NCBI RefSeq assembly: GCF_000698125.1
Contig: NZ_BAXA01000008.1
Span: 62,001-126,000, forward strand
From: Geomicrobium sp. JCM 19038
Lineage (GTDB): Bacteria; Bacillota; Bacilli; Bacillales; Marinococcaceae
Reading direction: 5' to 3'
Length of the DNA: 64,000 nt
Below are positions 1 to 8,633 of this stretch, one piece after another. Under the pieces are notes generated by a model that had not been told where the DNA came from, did no database searches, and saw nothing but the letters and a program-made list of their open reading frames with translations. Made by a program: the position numbers and the translations under genes. The first letter of the stretch is position 1, and every line of letters starts with the position of its first letter.

Positions 1-638
1 CCGAAGGGGGACATCGGCTTTATGATGCGGCTCAAATTATAAGGCTTGAACAAATTGTCTCGTTAAAATATCTCGGTTTCTCATTAGATGAGATCAAGCT
101 CATGATCGATGATGGGACAGAATCGATTTACAATTCATTAGAAAAGCAGCTTCAGCTCGTGCGTGAACAAAAGGCAGAATTGCAACGGGTTGAACAGGCG
201 CTAGAGAGTATGCATCATTCCATTCGTACAGACGAAGAAATGAACTGGGCTTTGCTGTTTCAAGTCATGAGGTTATTTCAACAAGATCAACGAGAGTTGA
301 AACAACGATTAGATCGCTACCTAAATGAAGAGCAAAAACAACATATGTTAACGGCGAACTTGGACAACGAGCAGCGAGCGGAGTGGTTGGCGCTCATAGC
401 AGATGTGAAAAAACACGTAAATGAGCCCCCACACTCTGCAAAGGCACAACAACTTGCAACACGGTGGATAGAGCACGTGTACACCATGTTTGGGAACGAT
501 GACTCATTTTTAGAAAATGCATGGGATGCTGTTCGTGAAGAGGCAGATGGAGTCATGTTTTATCCGATGACGAAGGAAGTCGTAACGTTTATTCAAAAAG
601 CCATCGAGTATAAGGAGAATCACCAACTGCTGGAGTAA
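1..638 (+). CDS. MerR-family regulator with TipAS-like effector domain, 5' end cut by window
   Basis: The reading frame is open from base 3, upstream of the first ATG at 102, and the first in-window residues (EGGHRLYDAAQIIRLEQI) are the second half of a MerR winged-helix domain. A coiled-coil dimer helix follows (about residues 35-70 of the visible part), then an all-helical C-terminal domain with the WALLFQVM, ARWIE-like and FLENAWDAVREEADG pattern of TipAS drug-binding domains (TipAL/Mta type). Such proteins activate efflux genes on binding a hydrophobic compound. A full-length paralogue lies at 41024-41749. The true start is outside the window. Confidence 0.8.
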   Translation, partial: EGGHRLYDAAQIIRLEQIVSLKYLGFSLDEIKLMIDDGTESIYNSLEKQLQLVREQKAELQRVEQALESMHHSIRTDEEMNWALLFQVMRLFQQDQRELKQRLDRYLNEEQKQHMLTANLDNEQRAEWLALIADVKKHVNEPPHSAKAQQLATRWIEHVYTMFGNDDSFLENAWDAVREEADGVMFYPMTKEVVTFIQKAIEYKENHQLLE

Positions 639-1009
639 AGGATTCGTGGTTCTTGATCGAATGAGAAAGCGGTAAGAATCACATGCAATAATTCTTTTGT
701 TCGTAGGATTTCGAGAAAGTAAAGGTCATCGTAGTCAGTTGAACCGAAAAATGGCCCGTAAAGGGTAGGAAGGTAGCGTTCGGGTTGATCGCAATGAAGT
801 AGCGTTTGTTCACATTGATTCATTAATGCTCGCAGTTGTGTTTGATTAACAGGGTATACCTTGCAATCATCGCAATGTGATTGTACGTGTTCAATAAACC
901 AACGATGAATGTGGTTCGCTTTCCGCCAGTAAATCAATTCTTCATGAACACGTTGATTATTTTTTTGTCGTTCGACGACTAGGTACATATCAAGTCCGAT
1001 ACGAATCAC
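620..1009 (-). CDS. Conserved hypothetical protein of the GLDMYL type
   Basis: About 126-129 residues, soluble, rich in His, Trp and Cys (EELIYWRKANHIHRWF, a CDDC pair and HCDQPERYL). I recognise the pattern from small proteins that begin MGLDMYL and carry a YWRKANxIHxWF helix, but know no function. The first ATG/GTG in this frame is GTG at 1009, which sits inside the Shine-Dalgarno sequence GAGGTG. The expected Met-Gly-Leu start falls on an ATC codon at 1000-998, seven bases behind that site, so a rare ATC start or a miscalled base is possible. The 3' end overlaps the convergent MerR gene by 19 bases. Confidence 0.65.
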   Translation of the reverse strand: MIRIGLDMYLVVERQKNNQRVHEELIYWRKANHIHRWFIEHVQSHCDDCKVYPVNQTQLRALMNQCEQTLLHCDQPERYLPTLYGPFFGSTDYDDLYFLEILRTKELLHVILTAFSFDQEPRILYSSSW

Positions 1010-1155
1010 CTCAATGTGTTTAATTAATTGGATAAGGAATGAAAGAAATGTGTGGATGTGTAGAGGGGTGATATGAGTATAACACGTAAATGACAGAATT
1101 CTCTCTCTTTAATTAGGTAAGGTCCTTTCCCAACGAACGAAAGGACCTCGTAGTT

Positions 1156-2469
1156 TTAGCGGTAAAACAGTTCACGTAAATAACTATTCAAAAACATTTG
1201 ATCAGGATCAAATTGCTCCCTAAGGTGAAGAAAGTCTTGAAAGCGCGGATACAGAACGCTTAATTGCTCCGTTGATTTTGTGTGTAGCTTTCCCCAATGG
1301 GGACGCCCTTCAAACGTATCCATGATCGTTTCCATCGCCTTAAAGTAAGGGCGGTATTTTGTTCCAGAATACATATGAAAAGCGATATAAGCAGAAGGAC
1401 GTTCATAGGACGGACTGAGCCACAATTGGTCTGCCTTTACCGTACGTACTTCAATTGGAAAATGAACATGATAGTTAGACGTGTGTAGCGCTGTGCGAAT
1501 GTGAGCAAGGATCTGTGGTAATTTCTCGAGAGGTACCGCATACTCCATTTCAACGAATCGAACGTTTCTCGGTGTAGAAAATAACTCATCACTTGGTGCG
1601 TGTAGTGATGTTTCTGAAACCGCAATAGATGAGAGGCGACTAAAAAACTTACTGCTCTTTGGGAATGTTTTGCAGACGCTAGACACGCATTGTAACAAAT
1701 AGTTTTCAACGACGAGGCTTGTCGTTTTATGTTTCGTTATGTCCTCGGGTCCGTGATCAGAAGGGTCCATCGTTTTGACGTGAACCGTATCGGAATGAGG
1801 AAAGAGAAAGAACTCAAAATGTTGGTGTTCTTCAACCCATTGAAACAACTCTCGTTGCAAGTCAGCAAATTGTACTTTAGCACTTTCATAATGATAGATC
1901 GGACGTTTTACGACCCGAAGTGTAACCGACACGACGATGCCTAGCGTTCCGAGTGATACAATCGCACCATAGAATGCATCTTTGTTTGTTCGTCGATGTA
2001 ACGAGCTTAATGAACCATCAGCTTTGACAATTGTGAGCGATTCAACTTGTGTACTGATTGAACCAAACGTGATTCCTGTTCCGTGAGTTCCTGTGGCAAT
2101 GGCACCAGCGACACTTTGTACATTAATGTCTCCTAAGTTTTCTAACGAGAACCCATGAACTGCTAACCGTTCAGAAAGGTCAAAGAGTTTCGTGCCGGCT
2201 AGAACGGTCACGGTTTCGTTTTTGTCATCAAGAGAAACAATCCCCGTTAATCGATCAAGGGATACTAGGCAATCAGACGTAGCAACGAGTGGTGTGAATG
2301 AATGACCAGCACCTACGACACGGATTGTTCGTTTTTGGTTGCGAGATTGGGTAATAATCTCTTGGACATCAGCAACGGACTCTGGGTAATACCAATCCGT
2401 TGGTACACTATGAAACGTTTGAGCCCAGTTATAAAACGTGTTTGTTTTTGTACGTACGAACGATGTCAT
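1156..2469 (-). CDS. FAD-linked L-gulono/D-arabinono-lactone oxidase family protein
   Basis: About 437 residues. The N-terminal FAD_binding_4 (PCMH) domain covers roughly residues 15-180 and contains VGAGHSFTPL, whose His is the covalent-FAD position in gulonolactone oxidase relatives, and GDINVQSVAGAIATGTHGTG. The C-terminal ALO domain ends with the HWGKLHTKS motif and LREQFDPDQMFLN. It probably oxidises a sugar or polyol lactone with oxygen as acceptor; the substrate is unknown. ATG at 2469 is preferred over TTG at 2478 because it overlaps the stop of the upstream aldolase-like gene as ATGA, which implies translational coupling. Confidence 0.8.
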   Translation of the reverse strand: MTSFVRTKTNTFYNWAQTFHSVPTDWYYPESVADVQEIITQSRNQKRTIRVVGAGHSFTPLVATSDCLVSLDRLTGIVSLDDKNETVTVLAGTKLFDLSERLAVHGFSLENLGDINVQSVAGAIATGTHGTGITFGSISTQVESLTIVKADGSLSSLHRRTNKDAFYGAIVSLGTLGIVVSVTLRVVKRPIYHYESAKVQFADLQRELFQWVEEHQHFEFFLFPHSDTVHVKTMDPSDHGPEDITKHKTTSLVVENYLLQCVSSVCKTFPKSSKFFSRLSSIAVSETSLHAPSDELFSTPRNVRFVEMEYAVPLEKLPQILAHIRTALHTSNYHVHFPIEVRTVKADQLWLSPSYERPSAYIAFHMYSGTKYRPYFKAMETIMDTFEGRPHWGKLHTKSTEQLSVLYPRFQDFLHLREQFDPDQMFLNSYLRELFYR

Positions 2470-3637
2470 AGAAAACAAATCCCCTCTCCTCGATACGTTG
2501 GAACGTGACCGACGACCTGATTGTTTCGAATGAGTGCAATCGATGTGAAGCGCTCACAAATTTCACCGGCTTTAACAGGACGGAAAATGACTGGATCTCC
2601 AATTGAAAGCGTTGAAGATCTACACTGTATCGGTGTCTGGACTTCCCCTGCCCCTTCTAAGGAGAGTAGTTGTGCATCTTCTGGATATACAGGAGATGGT
2701 AAGCGGTCTTTCCCTGATGCACCAGAGGCAACATAACCACCACCTAGACACGTATAAATCTGACTTGTAGGTTTTCGTACGACCGGCAGTGCAAAGTAAA
2801 GAGCGGGGTCGTATTGAAAGGATGAATAGTGATCAAATAATGTTGGCTGATAAAGACAGATCCGACCGTCAATTCAGTCACAGAGGGATCTTGTGCAGTT
2901 GTCATTAAGCTGCCAGTGCCACCGCCATTGATGAAGGATAGCTTAATGCCTTCTTTGCGCAAAGCTTTTACGACTTGTTGCCGTTTCGAATGCACCTGTT
3001 TTACACTTGCTTTTTTTAATCGTTTAATGGCAAAATCTTTGATAGACTGGTCGGAGTAATCGGTCACGCCAGCAAGTTGCGCTTCATAACCCATGATACC
3101 GATGAGTTTTAAATTAGGATAATTCTGAATTCTTTTCGCGAACTGTACGACTTTTTCTGTAGTGCGTAGTGGTGAACGCCTTACACCGAAATGAAATCCA
3201 TTGAAATTCGTACTCATGTCAACATCAATGCAAATACAGAATTGACTTTGTTCATCATGAGCAATTGCTTGCAGAAAAGAAAGGTGTTCGTCATCATCGA
3301 CCATGACAGTAATGTTCGCTCCGGTTTTCATGTGACGCGTGAGCTTGTGCAGTTCATGGCGATCTGTAGAAGGGTAAGCGACGAGAATATCATCAATGCC
3401 TTCAGCGTATAACCAATTCGCTTCTTCAACAGAATAAGACATCACACCTTGATAGGTTTGAGAAGATTTCATGATATGTTTAAGCAATGGCAACGATCGA
3501 ATTGATTTTGTGGCAAGACGAATCGTCTTCCCTTGACTCCGGTTTGCGATCGCATTGAGGTTTCGGTTTAGTGCATCAACATCGAGAAAAAGTGCAGGTA
3601 ATGTTTGTGATTTGATCAAATCAACAGGTAGATTCAT
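2466..3637 (-). CDS. PLP-dependent amino-acid aldolase/racemase (DSD1/D-threonine aldolase-like), frameshifted
   Basis: Alanine-racemase-type N-terminal barrel (LPALFLDVDALNRNLNAI, then RLATKS with the likely PLP lysine, then CIDVDMS, GYEAQLAG, INGGGTGS) and a D-serine-dehydratase-like C-terminal domain. The frame breaks near 2852-2854: after GSVF the family sequence YQPTLFDHYSSFQYDPALYF continues one frame over and runs to TGA 2466-2468 (PIQCRSSTLSIGDPVIFRP on the way). One missing T in a TTT run explains it and restores 390 aa. It is coupled to the lactone oxidase, so the two may act on one substrate, which is inference. D-threonine aldolase and D-serine dehydratase cannot be separated here. 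Confidence 0.8.
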
Positions 3638-3734
3638 ACACGTTTGTCTCCCCTCATCGTTATCATAATTATTCGTAAACGTTTGAAACGATGCAACTAG
3701 AATTAGACTGCCATGTGAAGACGGAGGTTCTTAA

Positions 3735-4178
3735 ATGATTGAATACAAAGATGCAACAAACGATGATTTTGAACGGTTAGTCTCTCTTCGAACGACAGCG
3801 ATGATTCATGATTTCAAACGACATGAACTTGATCTTAATCGTACAAAGGAATTCTTTCGGAAAAGCTTTAAAGCGGTCTATACGAAAATGCTATACATGA
3901 ACGATGATTGGGTTGGATGCGTTGCCCTTCATCCTGATGATGAGTACGATACAGAACTTAAGCACTTTTATATTCATGCAGCTTATCGAGGTCAAGGGAT
4001 CGGCAAACACGTACTGCAATCAATTATTGAGCGTCAGCGGCTAGACAATAAGAACCTTTGTCTCTATGTATTTAAAGAAAGTGCCGCAATACCGATTTAT
4101 GAAAAGCATGGCTTTGTTGAGGTAGAGGTAGGGGATTTCACCCAACGGTTAGCGTTATGGCAAAAGCCACCGCTATAG
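3735..4178 (+). CDS. GNAT-family N-acetyltransferase
   Basis: 147 residues with the single GNAT fold: N-terminal beta-alpha (MIEYKDATNDDFERLVSLR), the central strand LKHFYIHAAYRGQGIG, which is motif A with the acetyl-CoA pyrophosphate loop (R/Q-x-x-G-x-G), and the C-terminal LYVFKESAAIPIYEKHGFVEVEV. The acceptor substrate cannot be told. A ribosome site (GGAGG) precedes ATG 3735. It is transcribed divergently from the aldolase gene and convergently with the DUF3900 gene, only 8 bases away, so it appears monocistronic. Confidence 0.85.
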   Translation: MIEYKDATNDDFERLVSLRTTAMIHDFKRHELDLNRTKEFFRKSFKAVYTKMLYMNDDWVGCVALHPDDEYDTELKHFYIHAAYRGQGIGKHVLQSIIERQRLDNKNLCLYVFKESAAIPIYEKHGFVEVEVGDFTQRLALWQKPPL

Positions 4179-4186
4179 ACGGTGGC

Positions 4187-5248
4187 CTAACTACGCTCTT
4201 GGATTCGTTTAAGCAGCGACACAAGGTCTTCAGGCTTGTAAAATTCAATGGGCGTTGCCCCTTTTTGAAACGATAAATGATCGGCCTCTACGACAAGCAA
4301 ATAGCGATCATTTACTTTCGCTAAATGGATCGATTCCCCAAATTCTGCTAACGGTCCTTTAATTTCTGTCTCTCCGATTTTCATGCGAATTTCTGCATCA
4401 GGGTTTTGTTCCACGATTTGTGCAGAAGCTTCAATAACTTGATGGGTTGAGAGTTGCTCGGTAATTTCGCGCTGATCACTCGTTTGCCACTCATCAAGTG
4501 AACGTTCCCACTGTTCTTTTTCCTCACTTCCCTCATCAAACGATTCAGAGATATGTTCAGTCATCATTTCTTTTACAGTTGACTTTAGAAGAGTTGGGAC
4601 GCTATCACCGTATTGCACGAAAGCGAGGAAATCTTGAAAGTAGCGCGCGTGTGACGACTGGTGAATCTTCAGCTCAGCCGTTTGTACCATTCCCTCTTCA
4701 ATCATAAATGGGTATTGAATCGACTTCATATTCTTCGTTGTAATTGCGTACTCAATTTTTTTCAAAAGCGAAGAAGAGTTGGTGACACTGGCTACTTTCT
4801 GTTCGAAGTCGCATTTTAAGATGAACACAAACTCATCAGAGTAATATTTCTTTGGGACGGCAGACATGACAAGAAAGACCCCGCCGCGAACAGCCGATGT
4901 TTCTGTATAAAGCTTTGCAAATTCTTCACTATGTTGCCTGAACACATCAGATGTTTGTGCACGCAATGTTTTTTGGAAGAGTGCATAGTTCGGGTTCGAA
5001 TCGAGCGGATAGTCTGCTTCTGTAATAAAGCGACCGATTTTGGTGGGGGTTTGCTCGGATTTCGGATGGTGTTCAGCTTTTCGATTAACAATTCTTTTTA
5101 ATTCACCATCGAGAAAATCTTTTAGTTCACTTTCTTCAAAAGCATCGGTATCAAACGTTTGAAAATGCTCAAAACGTTTAATGGCGTCATCACCACTACC
5201 TTCGACCGTAATGACATAAAAAGATAGAAACTTTATTGTAAATTCCAC
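4187..5248 (-). CDS. DUF3900-type cytosolic protein of unknown function
   Basis: About 353 residues. The N-terminus (VEFTIKFLSFYVITVEG), the conserved ESELKDFLDGELKRIVNRK and HPKSEQTPTKIGRF blocks and the MKSIQYPFMIEEGM, IHQSSHARYFQDFL blocks match my memory of the DUF3900 family of Bacillaceae. No signal peptide, membrane segment or catalytic motif is evident; the second half is acidic. GTG at 5248 is chosen over ATG 5254 because GAGGTG lies six bases before it, whereas ATG 5254 would abut that site, and because the family starts at this point. No function is known to me. Confidence 0.65.
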   Translation of the reverse strand: MEFTIKFLSFYVITVEGSGDDAIKRFEHFQTFDTDAFEESELKDFLDGELKRIVNRKAEHHPKSEQTPTKIGRFITEADYPLDSNPNYALFQKTLRAQTSDVFRQHSEEFAKLYTETSAVRGGVFLVMSAVPKKYYSDEFVFILKCDFEQKVASVTNSSSLLKKIEYAITTKNMKSIQYPFMIEEGMVQTAELKIHQSSHARYFQDFLAFVQYGDSVPTLLKSTVKEMMTEHISESFDEGSEEKEQWERSLDEWQTSDQREITEQLSTHQVIEASAQIVEQNPDAEIRMKIGETEIKGPLAEFGESIHLAKVNDRYLLVVEADHLSFQKGATPIEFYKPEDLVSLLKRIQERS

Positions 5249-5299
5249 TTTCATCACCTCTAGTTGCTGAACCTAGTATACTGACAGCGTCACCAAGAT

Positions 5300-5649
5300 T
5301 CAATGGATGAAGAGTGGAAGATACATAAAGATTGCGAGAACACCGATGACAGTTAAGAGCAAAATCCCCTTCCATCGCTTGCGTTTCATAAAGAGCACAC
5401 TGACGATGATTCCTTGTAGCACAATGAATGTAGCACCGGTGATAATCAGTGGTGGAAACAAAAGCCACGTACCGATTACGTTGAGGACGATTCCGATTGG
5501 CATAAGGCAATTAGCATAACAAGCCAAGCATTTGATTTTATTTTTTGAAGCAGTTTTTTTCGTTCGTCTTCAGACAGATGATCAAACTCTACAAGTGTAA
5601 GCCAGCCAGTAATAATAAGGATGGTACCGGTAATTGTAATAGAACGCAT
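5300..5649 (-). CDS. Small four-helix membrane protein, frameshifted
   Basis: ATG 5649 follows a good AGGGG ribosome site and reads MRSITITGTILIITGWLTLV, then a charged stretch (HLSEDERKKLLQKIKS) and NAWLVMLIALC. From there the sense continues in another frame (MPIGIVLNVIGTWLLFPPL) to the stop at 5300. One missing base near 5508-5516 restores a 116-residue protein with about four hydrophobic helices. I do not recognise the family. It lies between two minus-strand genes and may share their transcript. Confidence 0.6.
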
Positions 5650-5716
5650 TCATCTACCCCTTTTTGTCCTACTGTTTCCGAAATTGTTTCTTTTAAAACA
5701 AAAGGGGTAGTGTTCA

Positions 5717-6082
5717 TTACTCACCGTAAGCGGTTTGGTCTGAACGAATGACATTGAGTTCTGTTATTCCTGCCGGTTCACGCATGCCTCGAATCCACGT
5801 TTCCAAGTCATAATTACCACGATCAATAATTTCGGACAGCATTTCGAGCGAAGAGGTCAATTCTGAAAGGCAGTCTAGTCCATGGTTTAATATAATGCCT
5901 TTTCTTCTCGCTTTTTGGACAGAGTGCTCCATTTTGTAGTCATACTCTCCATATGTAAAAACGATCGTACAGCCAGCGCGGTCCCAATTAAAATCAAATT
6001 CTTTGATCTTAAGTCGCTTCATAATTTTAAGTAATTTCTTTTCAATATGCTTTTGCTCTTTAAAAGGTACCCATTTAAACAT
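5717..6082 (-). CDS. Hypothetical soluble protein
   Basis: 121 residues starting at ATG 6082 (MFKWVPFKEQKHIEKKLLK), seven bases behind AAGGAAGGTG; the longer open frame from 6091 would start inside this site. The N-terminal half is strongly basic, with an FDFNWDRAGCTIVFTYGEYDY beta region; the C-terminal half is helical and acidic. I recognise no family. Its upstream region carries tandem TGTC repeats at 6166-6192 that resemble Spo0A boxes, so it may be a transition-phase or sporulation gene, which is inference only. Confidence 0.55.
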   Translation of the reverse strand: MFKWVPFKEQKHIEKKLLKIMKRLKIKEFDFNWDRAGCTIVFTYGEYDYKMEHSVQKARRKGIILNHGLDCLSELTSSLEMLSEIIDRGNYDLETWIRGMREPAGITELNVIRSDQTAYGE

Positions 6083-6165
6083 AAAGCACACCTTCCTTAC
6101 TCAAGTTAGCGGTCTTACTAAACAAGTTTCAACAAATCTCTCGTATTTCCTTGACCTAATCGACT

Positions 6166-6192
6166 GACATATTGCGACATATTATGACAAAT
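6166..6192 (-). promoter_or_regulatory. Three TGTC half-sites at exact 10-bp spacing (Spo0A-box-like)
   Basis: Read on the minus strand: TTTGTCATAA, TATGTCGCAA, TATGTCAGTC in tandem. The Spo0A consensus is TTTGTCRAA, and tandem 10-bp spacing is known at Spo0A targets. A perfect TTTGTCGAA stands farther upstream at 6255-6247. The sites precede the gene starting at 6082. Confidence 0.35.
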
Positions 6193-6250
6193 TTGAAAAA
6201 GGTATACAGTTAGGCGCGTCATGTCGGGCGTTGAACATAATCATTGTTCG

Positions 6251-6291
6251 ACAAAAAGAAAACCTTTGGCTGTAAAAACAGTCCAAAGGTT
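6251..6291 (-). terminator. Rho-independent terminator of bshB2
   Basis: On the minus strand AACCTTTGGACTG, loop, CAGCCAAAGGTT, then TTCTTTTTG, six bases after the bshB2 stop. Confidence 0.75.
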
Positions 6292-6296
6292 GGATA

Positions 6297-6953
6297 CTAT
6301 TCGTCATCAAATGAGTAGACATGAAAGCGCTCATTCTCGAGACGTTCAGATACTTCTTGTTCTCCAGCGAGGTAACGTTTTTCGTATTCACGAAACATCG
6401 TACCAAATTGTGAGTCATGTGCTTTAATCGTACTGATTTTTTGATTGATGAAAGGTTTCACGGAATACTCAATTTCTGGGTCATCTTTTGTAATGGCGAT
6501 TCCCCAAAAACGAGGCCGTTTATCGCTTTTAATCTCTGCAAGTGCATCGCGAACGGCTGCAGATGTCGCATCGTGATCAGGATGTACGCCGTGTTCTGGA
6601 TAAAAAGAAATCACAACACTCGGATTAAGTTCATCGATCAAGTTTAAGACGACTTGCTTTAGCACCCCATCATCGAGGAATTCTAACGTTTTATCACGGT
6701 AGCCGAGCATTCTAAGGTCATCTAGGCCCATCGATTCTGCCGCTTCAAAGAGTTCTCGTTTACGAATATCGCGAAGGGACTCTCGCGTTGCGATTGGTGG
6801 ATTACCGACATTTCGCCCCATTTCACCAAGCGTTAAGCAAGCATACGTAACAGGTGTTCCTTTTGCAATTTGACCTGAGATGGTTCCGCTCACTCCATAC
6901 GCTTCATCATCTGGATGGGGGAAGATGACTAGAACGTGTCGTTCATCATACAT
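6297..6953 (-). CDS. bshB2: BshB2, bacillithiol biosynthesis N-acetyl-glucosaminyl-malate deacetylase
   Basis: 218 residues of the LmbE/PIG-L zinc deacetylase fold: the N-terminal zinc motif FPHPDDEAYG (residues 11-20), the conserved GEMGRNVGNPP stretch, and the third ligand region HGVHPDHDATS (about 125-135). BshB2 removes the acetyl group from GlcNAc-malate in the second step of bacillithiol synthesis in the cytosol and can also hydrolyse bacillithiol S-conjugates. It follows yojF by 15 bases, the same order as B. subtilis yojF-yojG, which supports the assignment over generic LmbE proteins. Confidence 0.9.
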   Translation of the reverse strand: MYDERHVLVIFPHPDDEAYGVSGTISGQIAKGTPVTYACLTLGEMGRNVGNPPIATRESLRDIRKRELFEAAESMGLDDLRMLGYRDKTLEFLDDGVLKQVVLNLIDELNPSVVISFYPEHGVHPDHDATSAAVRDALAEIKSDKRPRFWGIAITKDDPEIEYSVKPFINQKISTIKAHDSQFGTMFREYEKRYLAGEQEVSERLENERFHVYSFDDE

Positions 6954-6968
6954 AGGTTTAAGCTCCTT

Positions 6969-7321
6969 TTAATTATGTTGAAATGGTTGTTCAGATAGTT
7001 GTAGGGTTACGGCAATTTTGCCTTCATAATTAAGTCCCATCAATATGAATTCGTCATTTTCATTGATGACGTAATGAGTTAAGCCTTCAGCATAAATCCA
7101 ACCAATCTCAAGTTCTAAACCAACGCGATACGGTCCTTGTCCTTGAATCTTTCCTTGCTTGTACGAAACCGAAGCATTTCGTATATAGCACTAGCTGAAA
7201 AAAAGGATTGGTCAAAATGAGAAGCGTAGGCACCATTTGTTGTTTCTAAGTGTAAATAAACGTTTTTCGTTGCATAACGATCGATGATCGTTTGAACGTC
7301 TTGTTTGACGATCTCTTTCAA
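6969..7321 (-). CDS. yojF: YojF-family protein (DUF1806), frameshifted
   Basis: Start TTG 7321 lies eight bases after GGAGG. The first frame reads KEIVKQDVQTIIDRYATKNV and HLETTNGAYASHF; after FSASA the family sequence (AYIRNASVSYKQGKIQGQGPYRVG, read here in pieces) moves to another frame and runs GWIYAEGLTHYVINENDE to TAA 6969. One missing base near 7183-7186 restores 117 residues, the usual YojF length. YojF genes neighbour bshB2 in Bacillaceae; the function is not established to my knowledge. Confidence 0.85.
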
Positions 7322-7438
7322 AGCAATTGCCTCCAATCCACATCTTTCACTACATTATAAACAAAGTTGCTTACGGAATCCAAAAGGTTGAGCTTAACCA
7401 CCTGTGTAATCGGGAAAAGGATGGACGAGGTGGTCCCT

Positions 7439-7672
7439 ATGAAGTTACTCTCCTACGGCTATTGGCGAAAAGGGCAAATTCGTGCAACGTTTGATTTGTT
7501 TCCAGACTCATTGGTTACGTTTCGCCGAATTGGTTCTTTTTATTTTGTGTATATGATTTCTTGGTCCGAACTTGATCTTGTCGTTACTCGTGAACATTTA
7601 AAGATAATGGAAATTCTAATGAATAAAGAACTTGGCACGATTGATGCGTATAACAGCAGAAGGCGCTCTTAG
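7439..7672 (+). CDS. Hypothetical protein
   Basis: 77 residues from ATG 7439 (MKLLSYGYWRKGQIRATFDL), which has GAGGTGG seven bases upstream; the longer open frame from 7367 lacks a ribosome site. It is rich in aromatic residues with a mixed alpha/beta pattern and no membrane segment or signal peptide. The sequence SFYFVYMISWSELDLVVTREH is probably a beta hairpin. I recognise no family and infer no function. Confidence 0.55.
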   Translation: MKLLSYGYWRKGQIRATFDLFPDSLVTFRRIGSFYFVYMISWSELDLVVTREHLKIMEILMNKELGTIDAYNSRRRS

Positions 7673-7729
7673 TCAGCTGTACGTGTATGGTATAGTGATG
7701 ATACAGCTAGAGTGTGATGAGGGATGCAT

Positions 7730-8490
7730 GTGGAATTAGAGTTGTGGGCGTATATTGTTATTTTTGTTGTCGGTTTTTTTGCGGGCGTTATAAATACCGT
7801 TTCAGCAGGCGGCTCATTGTTGACATTACCGATGTTAATTTTTTTAGGTTTACCGTCTGCAGAAGCGAACGGAACAAACCGTGTCGCGATTGTTGTGCAA
7901 AGTCTGAGTGCAGTACTAGCGTTTAAACGCAAAGGAAAGTTGGAGACGAAGGTAAGCTCTATTGTCGCATTGCCAGCAATTATCGGTTCCATCTTTGGAG
8001 CGATGGCAGCTGTATCAATCAGTGATGCATTGTTCCAGCTCATTCTTGCGATTACGATGATCGTCACCATCGTATTTATCGTCTGGGATCCGTCAAAACG
8101 AGAAGCACCTGGAGTCATGCTTTCGAGCAACCGCAAGGTATTAGGAATGATTGCTTTTTTTGCAATTGGATTTTATGGCGGGTTTATTCAAGTTGGTGCA
8201 GGTTTTTATATTGTTCTGACGGCGATGCTGATTATGCAGTTATCGTTTATTCACGCCAACAGTGTGAAAGTGATGATTACGGGTTTGTATATATTTGTTT
8301 CCTTACTCGTATTTGGTATAAACGGAGAAGTAACTGGTGGTTAGGTCTCGTCCTCGCATTAGGGAATGCATCAGGGGCGTGGCTTGGAAGTAGTATTATT
8401 ATGTCGAGTCAGTCTAAATGGATTAAATGGATATTGTTCGTGACAGTCATTGTTATGTCGATCCGTCTTATCTATGAAGCGTTTGTGTAA
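7730..8490 (+). CDS. TauE/SafE-family sulfite/anion permease, frameshifted
   Basis: The TauE/SafE hallmark GFFAGVINTVSAGGSLLTLP lies near the N-terminus, followed by NGTNRVAIV and a second repeat, FYGGFIQVGAGFYIVL. About eight membrane helices. The first frame stops at 8342-8344, while WLGLVLALGNASGAWLGSSI continues one frame over to TAA 8490; one missing A near 8332 (GTAACTGG for GTAAACTGG) restores 253 aa. GTG 7730 is preferred because GAGGG is six bases upstream; ATG 7724 would abut it. Family members export sulfite or organosulfonates; the substrate here is unknown. Confidence 0.8.
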
Positions 8491-8494
8491 TGAG

Positions 8495-8530
8495 AAACAG
8501 CGATGGACCGAGAGGTTATCGCTGTTTTTA
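8495..8530 (+). terminator. Rho-independent terminator
   Basis: AAACAGCGAT, 13-nt loop, ATCGCTGTTT followed by T-rich sequence, directly after the TauE gene. Confidence 0.8.
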
Positions 8531-8633
8531 TGTTTTTAAAGGTGGAGTGTGTCTCGTGAATAAAAATCAAAGTTTACCTCAAACTAAATGTAGTCTGTAT
8601 GCATATAGATAGTGTTTAGAGAGGAGGGTGCGA

